The notes beneath the pieces are model-generated. The model saw nothing but the letters and a program-made list of their open reading frames with translations, made no database searches and was not told the DNA's origin. 6,159 bases of DNA from Thermoplasmata archaeon (GTDB lineage: Archaea; Thermoplasmatota; Thermoplasmata; Thermoplasmatales; Thermoplasmataceae). The position numbers and the translations under genes were made by a program. The stretch is from positions 1 to 6,159 of the forward strand of contig JAKBGP010000136.1 in assembly GCA_021833045.1 (NCBI GenBank), read 5' to 3'. Numbering within the stretch: position 1 is the first letter of the stretch; each line of letters starts with the position of its first letter. Shown piece by piece: positions 5,483 through 6,159 of the stretch.

Positions 5483-6159
5483 TCCAAATGAGTGAAGAGA
5501 AGGAATGGCAGGACAAGTGGAAGGAAAGTGGGATATTTAATTCTGAGCCTGATCATAGAAAGAAGTACCTCATAACTGTACCGTGGCCATACACAAGTGG
5601 GCCTCTTCACGTAGGTCACGGGAGAACGTACACGTTAGCAGATATTATGGGCAGATACAAGAGGCTAATGGGGTATAATGTTCTTTTTCCAATGGGTTTT
5701 CACGAAAGTGGTACTCCAATAGGTTCAATTTCAGAAAAGATTAAACGTGGAGAAGAGAAGACAATTTCCCTATATAGAAAGTATATATCAGAATATGAAA
5801 ATAACGAGAGTATTAATGAGATTATAGAAAGCTTCAAGGACCCGCTGAATGTAGCTAACTACTTTGCCTCAAAAATTACAAAAGATTTCATGGCATTAGG
5901 TTATTCCATTGATTGGCGAAGATCATTCAGATCAATAGATCCGGCTTATAGCAAATTTGTTCAGTGGCAATTCAGAAAACTTGGACACCTGAATTTGCTA
6001 AAACAGGGAAGCCATCCTGTTTTATACAGTCCAGAAGATGGAAATGCAGTTGGAGAAGATGATATTGAAGACGGTGACACCAACAAGGTATCCATTGAAA
6101 AATTCTCTATGGTACTTTTCAAAAATACTACTGATGATTATTATCTGGCAGCTGCATCT
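5479..6159 (+). CDS. leuS: Leucyl-tRNA synthetase, archaeal type (N-terminal part, runs off right edge)
   Basis: LeuRS charges tRNA-Leu. The first 227 codons are visible and open to the window end. The class I signature HVGH (residues 44-47) lies in [13 protein letters not shown] (35-47). It is followed by [20 protein letters not shown] (54-73) and FHESGTPI (74-81), the archaeal/eukaryotic LeuRS pattern. Further on, [18 protein letters not shown] and NAVGEDD mark the insertion that leads into the CP1 editing domain. In the connective motif the usual Tyr-Cys-Pro is YSP, so a zinc-binding cysteine is absent there. The catalytic KMSKS loop and anticodon-binding part lie beyond the edge. The ATG at 5479 overlaps the decarboxylase stop (ATGA); the ATG at 5488 is an alternative, three codons shorter. 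Neither has a Shine-Dalgarno, so translation is probably coupled to the upstream gene. Confidence 0.93.
   Translation, partial: MIQMSEEKEWQDKWKESGIFNSEPDHRKKYLITVPWPYTSGPLHVGHGRTYTLADIMGRYKRLMGYNVLFPMGFHESGTPIGSISEKIKRGEEKTISLYRKYISEYENNESINEIIESFKDPLNVANYFASKITKDFMALGYSIDWRRSFRSIDPAYSKFVQWQFRKLGHLNLLKQGSHPVLYSPEDGNAVGEDDIEDGDTNKVSIEKFSMVLFKNTTDDYYLAAAS

Noticed and set aside
5113..5619. Minus-strand frames opposite the decarboxylase and leuS
   Set aside because: They are antisense shadows of two well-supported conserved genes.
1..6159. tRNA, rRNA, CRISPR, insertion sequence or phage features
   Set aside because: I saw no T-arm-like GGTTCNANNCC with a matching acceptor stem, no regularly spaced repeats, no transposase or integrase motifs and no long terminal inverted repeats.

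Overview
The window looks like chromosomal DNA from a low-GC, tetraether-lipid-making archaeon, most likely of the Thermoplasmata (Thermoplasma, Ferroplasma, Picrophilus or Cuniculiplasma type). The evidence is archaeal-type PheT and LeuRS, an archaeal pyruvoyl-dependent arginine decarboxylase, an archease, a tetraether lipid synthase (Tes)-type radical SAM protein, AT-rich DNA with heavy AGA/AGG and ATA codon use, archaeal TATA boxes, and at least one apparently leaderless gene. The assignment below phylum level is inference.

Layout. On the minus strand, reading right to left: a 108-aa protein made of two ribbon-helix-helix (RHH) domains in tandem (2135-1809), then pheT (1803-217) five bases later, then the first 39 codons of a membrane-anchored protein (119 to the left edge). 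An AT-rich divergent intergenic region (2136-2607) carries outward promoters and several short dyads and repeats. On the plus strand: the Tes-type radical SAM gene (2608-4431, TTG start), a divergent archease (4446-4853), a pyruvoyl-dependent arginine decarboxylase with its own promoter (4934-5482), and leuS (from 5479, overlapping the previous stop, running off the right edge).

How they fit together. The most notable gene is the Tes homologue, the enzyme family that joins two archaeal diether lipids tail to tail into membrane-spanning tetraethers. It lies among translation and tRNA genes: PheT and LeuRS charge tRNAs, archease assists RtcB in tRNA splicing, and agmatine from the decarboxylase is the precursor of both polyamines and the agmatidine base of archaeal tRNA-Ile. 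The tandem RHH protein sits directly upstream of pheT and diverges from tes, so it is a candidate regulator of both, although no binding site can be proven from sequence alone.

No tRNA, rRNA, CRISPR array, insertion sequence or prophage sign was seen. The strongest leads are the Tes homologue with its full cysteine set, the two-RHH single-chain regulator coupled to pheT, the dyads in the divergent promoter region, and the archease that lacks the usual KAxTYH histidine.
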